NCBI GenBank assembly: GCA_038234815.1
Contig: JBBQSU010000019.1
Location: 1 to 33,625, forward strand
Length of the DNA: 33,625 nt
Direction: 5' to 3'
Origin: JBBQSU01 sp038234815
GTDB taxonomy: Bacteria; Planctomycetota; Phycisphaerae; Tepidisphaerales; Tepidisphaeraceae
The notes under the pieces are model-generated. The model was not told the DNA's origin, did not search any database, and worked only from the letters and a program-made list of their open reading frames with translations. This document shows positions 30,517 to 33,625 of this stretch, piece by piece. The position numbers were made by a program, and so were the translations under genes. The stretch's first letter is position 1, and every line of letters begins with the position of its first letter.

Positions 30517-32820
30517 TTACGGTCGTCCGGCACTTACCGGGATCGCGCCCTTCCACATCAGTAGGCGCAGGGCGTTTAGCACCACCACCAGCGTCGATCC
30601 CTCGTGGAACATCACCGCCACGCCCAGGTAGGTATACCCTAGTGCGCTCAGTGGCGCCAAAACCGAAATCACCCCCAGCGCGATCACCAGATTCTGCGTG
30701 ATGATCCGGCGGCTGAAGCGAGACAGGGCAATGGCGTCGGGCAGCTTGGCCAGATCGTCGGCCATCAGCGCGACGTCGGCGGTTTCCAACGCCACGTCGG
30801 TGCCGGCCCCGCCCATGGCAATGCCCACCGTGGCCGTGGCCAGCGCCGGGGCATCATTCACACCATCGCCGATCATCGCCAGCGGGCCATATTTCTTCTG
30901 CAATTCATCGACAATGCGCAGCTTGTCTTCCGGAAGAAGTTCGGCATGGTATTCGTCGATGCCCACTTGCCTTGCGACCTCGGCGGCGACGACGTTCCGG
31001 TCACCGGTCAGCATGATCGTCCGCTGAATGCCGAGTTTCTTCAGTCGTTCCAGGGACGCTCGGGCGTTGTCTCGAAGTTGATCGGCCAGGCCGATCAGCC
31101 CAGCAGGTTTGTCGTCGATGCTGATGAGCACAACGCTCTTGCCATTTTCGATCAGGCGCTGGGCGTGTGTCGTCAGCGGGGTGCCGTCGCCGTTTTGCAG
31201 TTCGGCCTTACCCGCCCCGACCCGCCGGCCATTGACGACGCCAGTCACCCCCTGCCCGGCGATCTGCTGCACCTGTTCGGCCAGGGGCCATTTGATCTGC
31301 CGGGACCGGGCCGCGCCGACGATGGCATTGGCCAGCGGATGCGTGCTGCCCACTTCGATCGAGGCCGCGAGGGATAATAATTCGTCTTCGCTGACAAGCC
31401 CCAGAGAAACAACGTCCGTCACGTCCGGTCGCCCGCGGGTGAGTGTGCCGGTCTTATCAAAGGCAATCACGTTGATCTTACCGAGATTTTCCAGGTGCCC
31501 GCCACCTTTGACCAGCACCCCGATGCGCGCGGCCTTGGCGATTCCGCTAAGGACCGCCGCCGGCGTGCCAATGGCCAGAGCGCACGGCGAGGCGCCCGTC
31601 AGAAACGCCATCGCCTGATAAAACCATCCCACCCCAAGGTCCATCCGCGGGGGATGAAAATGCAATATCCCGAACAACCAGGGGATGAACTGAAATTCGT
31701 CTGCAGCCGCCGCGGGCTGCCGATGATGCCACCCCATCGCCGGCGGAACCAGCATCACCCCCAGCGTTGCCAACAATACGAACGGCACATACCAGCGCTC
31801 CACCTTCGCGGTGAACATCTCCGTCGGCGATTTCGTCGCCTGCGCGTCATGCACCATCTTGATGATCCGCGCAAGCGTCGATTCAGTCATCGGCCGAGTG
31901 ACCGTGACCATTAACAACCCTTCACCATTGATCGTGCCAGCAAAAACAGTGTCGCCCTGCACTTTTTCAACCGGAACCGATTCGCCCGTGATCGGCGATT
32001 GATCGATCGACGACTCGCCGGATTCAACTTTGCCGTCGATCGGAAGCCGATCGAAGGGATGCACAATCACCCGGTCGCCCATCTTCAACGATTCAACCTG
32101 CACGATCCGATCGACCCCGTCCTCGCCGCGGACCTTGGCTGTGTCCGGGGCCAGCTTGGATAAGGCCTCAATGGCCTTGTGCGCCTTGTCCATCGCTAGT
32201 TCTTCACCGGCCCCGCTAAACGCAAACAGCACCAGCAGAAATGCACCCTCCTCATAATGCCCGATCGCCGCCGCCCCGAACGCCGCGGCAAACATCAGCA
32301 CGTCGATGTCGAATTCAAATCGCGCCAGCACCTTGAACGTATCAATCGCCGTAAACCAACCCGCCAACACGAAACTGGCTCCCACCAGCAGCAGGCGAAG
32401 CGGGGTGGCGTTCACTCCCGTTTCGTAATGCCGCACCACAACGGCCGCGAGCAGAAACAACGTGCCGAGCGTGGCCACAAGGAGTTGATGATGCGTGACA
32501 ATCGCCCGCAACATGCGGACCCACAACGGCGCCACCACCACTGCCTGCCGCATCGCCCCGCCCGAGCGCATCGTCAGCCCAAGGTCATCAAGCCGGCGCA
32601 CGATCTCGGCCAACTGGCACTGCGAACGATCAAACTCCAAATGCAACGACCGCGTGGCAAAATCCGCCTGCGCCTTGACGCCCGGAAGCTGATCCAGTGA
32701 GGCTTCGATGGTGTGTTCCATCTTGGGCGACGCCATGCCGTCAATACCCAGCACCACCCGTGCCAGCGAAACCGGAGCCGAATCCAACAATGCCGCCGAT
32801 GAAGAAGAAATACTGCTCAT
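30517..32820 (-). CDS. P1B-4-type metal-transporting ATPase with degenerate metal-binding domain
   Basis: An ATP-driven metal exporter of 767 residues. ATPase parts are intact: TGESVPVEK, the phosphorylated Asp in AFDKTGTLTRG, and GDGVNDAPALATA. The membrane metal site reads SPCALAIG rather than CPC, and the late helix has FHEGSTLVVVLNALRLL. SPC plus HEG(G/S) defines the P1B-4 group (cobalt, iron or zinc). The N-terminal region (20-85) folds like an HMA domain but has GIDGMASPKME where GMTCxxC is expected, so it lacks the metal cysteines. A loop with WHH and HFH lies in the segment before the SPC helix. The start at MSSISSSSAA is a choice among several methionines. It converges with the gfo gene (18 bases apart). 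Confidence 0.88.
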   Translation of the reverse strand: MSSISSSSAALLDSAPVSLARVVLGIDGMASPKMEHTIEASLDQLPGVKAQADFATRSLHLEFDRSQCQLAEIVRRLDDLGLTMRSGGAMRQAVVVAPLWVRMLRAIVTHHQLLVATLGTLFLLAAVVVRHYETGVNATPLRLLLVGASFVLAGWFTAIDTFKVLARFEFDIDVLMFAAAFGAAAIGHYEEGAFLLVLFAFSGAGEELAMDKAHKAIEALSKLAPDTAKVRGEDGVDRIVQVESLKMGDRVIVHPFDRLPIDGKVESGESSIDQSPITGESVPVEKVQGDTVFAGTINGEGLLMVTVTRPMTESTLARIIKMVHDAQATKSPTEMFTAKVERWYVPFVLLATLGVMLVPPAMGWHHRQPAAAADEFQFIPWLFGILHFHPPRMDLGVGWFYQAMAFLTGASPCALAIGTPAAVLSGIAKAARIGVLVKGGGHLENLGKINVIAFDKTGTLTRGRPDVTDVVSLGLVSEDELLSLAASIEVGSTHPLANAIVGAARSRQIKWPLAEQVQQIAGQGVTGVVNGRRVGAGKAELQNGDGTPLTTHAQRLIENGKSVVLISIDDKPAGLIGLADQLRDNARASLERLKKLGIQRTIMLTGDRNVVAAEVARQVGIDEYHAELLPEDKLRIVDELQKKYGPLAMIGDGVNDAPALATATVGIAMGGAGTDVALETADVALMADDLAKLPDAIALSRFSRRIITQNLVIALGVISVLAPLSALGYTYLGVAVMFHEGSTLVVVLNALRLLMWKGAIPVSAGRP

Positions 32821-33135
32821 AGTGAATGGGCCACGCAAAAAAAGACGCGTGGAATCAAAGTGCATTCTATGGCCTAAGCATGGAAATGGGCAGCGGGAAA
32901 GGGCCAGGAGTGTCAACTGTGATTAAGTCTCAATCAATGCGATATGGCTTCCTCGCCCGGGTACCTCGTCGTTACGCCCACCGCCCGATCCTCAGGTTTT
33001 CCGCCCGGAGAATGAAGTTGAGGGCAACAAGACCAACAAACCCGACTCGAGCCGAAGCCCGGGTGGGTCAAGCATGGGCATTACAGAGTGATAGCCCCTT
33101 GCAGTTGCTTGGTCATAATTGAGGATGACCCCTTT

Positions 33136-33411
33136 CTATTCCCGCACATACGCGTGCAGCAATTGCCCGTGGTCCTGTCCTGTCGTAAGTCCCATGGTCG
33201 GCCACCCTTCAATGGATAACCTACGCCCAAAGCCCAACCGGACAAACAATCCGCGCGGATTTTCTGTCTCCAGCCCGACATCCTTCAGCTCCGCGACAGA
33301 ACACCGCAGCCACCGCAGAGGGGCGAGACAGGTCGAGAGGGCAGGATCGCCTTCCCATTCCTGAAGGTCGAGACCGACCCTATCTTCATACCTTGCAGAC
33401 TTAAAGAAGGA
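33136..33411 (-). pseudogene. Decayed 3' coding remnant, possibly GNAT-like
   Basis: The minus strand has an open frame of about 90 codons without a start codon, bounded by a TAA upstream (near 33412) and ending at TAG. Its translation contains LQEWEGDPALSTCLAPLRWL and DVGLETENPRGLFVRLGF, protein-like in composition; the latter resembles the end of an acetyltransferase (ENPRxLxxRLGF). The lack of a start and the closeness of a transposase suggest a 5'-truncated gene. Identity is tentative. Confidence 0.35.
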
Positions 33412-33419
33412 GTTTTATT

Positions 33420-33545
33420 ATGCATAGTATGAAACGGGCCTACGAAGCGCTCCTGAAGGAATATCTGCAGGCATTTCCTGTCGTGAAAAAACAATGGGGT
33501 CAAAAGCGATTGATTTCGCCCATCCACTCCGCTAACTTGTATTGA
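33420..33545 (+). CDS. 41-residue ORF coupled to the transposase, possibly a truncated gene
   Basis: AAGGAG lies 7 bases before the ATG. The product starts MHSMKRAYEALLKEYLQAFP, which resembles the N-terminus of AAA-type ATPases (MKR..LxxLLxEYLxxFPVV), but the expected P-loop never follows. After VVKK the sequence becomes QWGQKRLISPIHS, encoded by a segment with GGGGTCAAAAGCGATTG that looks like transposon-end DNA. The TGA overlaps the next ATG by one base (TGATG), so ribosomes could pass straight into the transposase. It may be a host gene cut by insertion. Confidence 0.45.
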   Translation: MHSMKRAYEALLKEYLQAFPVVKKQWGQKRLISPIHSANLY

Positions 33546-33625
33546 TGGCTCGACCGCATCGCGCCTCCGCGGGAGGCTTTGCTTATCACGTGATGAACCG
33601 CTCGGCCGGCGGCGTGGAGATATTC
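33545..33625 (+). mobile_element. REP-associated tyrosine transposase (Y1/IS200-like), N-terminal part
   Basis: The first 27 residues begin MARPHRASAGGFAYHVMNRS and continue AGGVEIF before the window ends. The MARxxR start followed by GxxYHVxxRS is the signature of the RAYT/Y1 transposase family, single-strand DNA transposases associated with short extragenic palindromes. The catalytic HUH and Tyr motifs lie outside the window. The ATG overlaps the preceding stop codon. Confidence 0.75.

Overview
The window looks like chromosomal DNA from a Gram-negative, GC-rich bacterium, most likely a planctomycete of the Phycisphaerae type or a close relative. This is inferred from gene content: an LpxC-FabZ fusion beside LpxA and a Gfo/Idh/MocA oxidoreductase, HldD and Lnt show an outer membrane with lipid A and heptose. 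The frequent TTG/GTG starts, several strong -10 boxes very close to start codons, and many short lineage-specific secreted or membrane proteins also fit. No rRNA, tRNA or CRISPR array was seen.

Layout. 1-9,600: the truncated 5' end of lnt, a GH38 alpha-mannosidase divergent from hldD, a small membrane-protein operon (coiled-coil protein, 51-residue protein, GNAT), an inverted repeat, an aldo/keto reductase and a GH13 amylase-family enzyme. 9,700-12,000: an orphan OmpR-type response regulator, and murA with a one-base frameshift exactly at its catalytic-cysteine codon. 12,003-16,115: a minus-strand cassette of six genes, each with a good Shine-Dalgarno sequence. It has a phage-type portal protein, a small protein, a SU10/DUF5309-like major capsid protein, a small membrane protein, a lipoprotein and an 85-residue protein. 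No terminase, tail or integrase gene is present. Its upstream region carries two related palindromes and, facing the other way, a textbook sigma-54 promoter.

16,600-21,900: a TrpB2-type tryptophan synthase beta chain, a small secreted protein, a ydaO/yuaA-type c-di-AMP riboswitch with no co-directional gene behind it, ribBA, a VOC protein, a small hypothetical and a DUF433/DUF5615 toxin-antitoxin-like pair. 22,100-25,050 is an accessory island. It holds a tiny protein made of 11-residue repeats, an EVE-domain/PD-(D/E)XK nuclease fusion (a probable modification-dependent restriction enzyme), an ERCC4-type nuclease, and a four-helix-bundle (S23-like) gene bracketed by inverted repeats that recur, without the gene, at 6.6 kb. 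25,000-33,625: inorganic pyrophosphatase, a flavoprotein, the lpxC/fabZ-lpxA-gfo operon, a P1B-4-type metal ATPase with a degenerate metal-binding domain, a decayed coding remnant, and a REP-associated tyrosine transposase running off the right edge behind a coupled small ORF.

How the genes relate. LpxC-FabZ, LpxA and the GnnA-like oxidoreductase start lipid A synthesis, HldD supplies heptose for the core, Lnt matures lipoproteins and MurA starts peptidoglycan, so much of the window concerns the envelope. The accessory parts (capsid cassette, EVE/ERCC4 nucleases, four-helix element, transposase) are the best places to look for undescribed biology.
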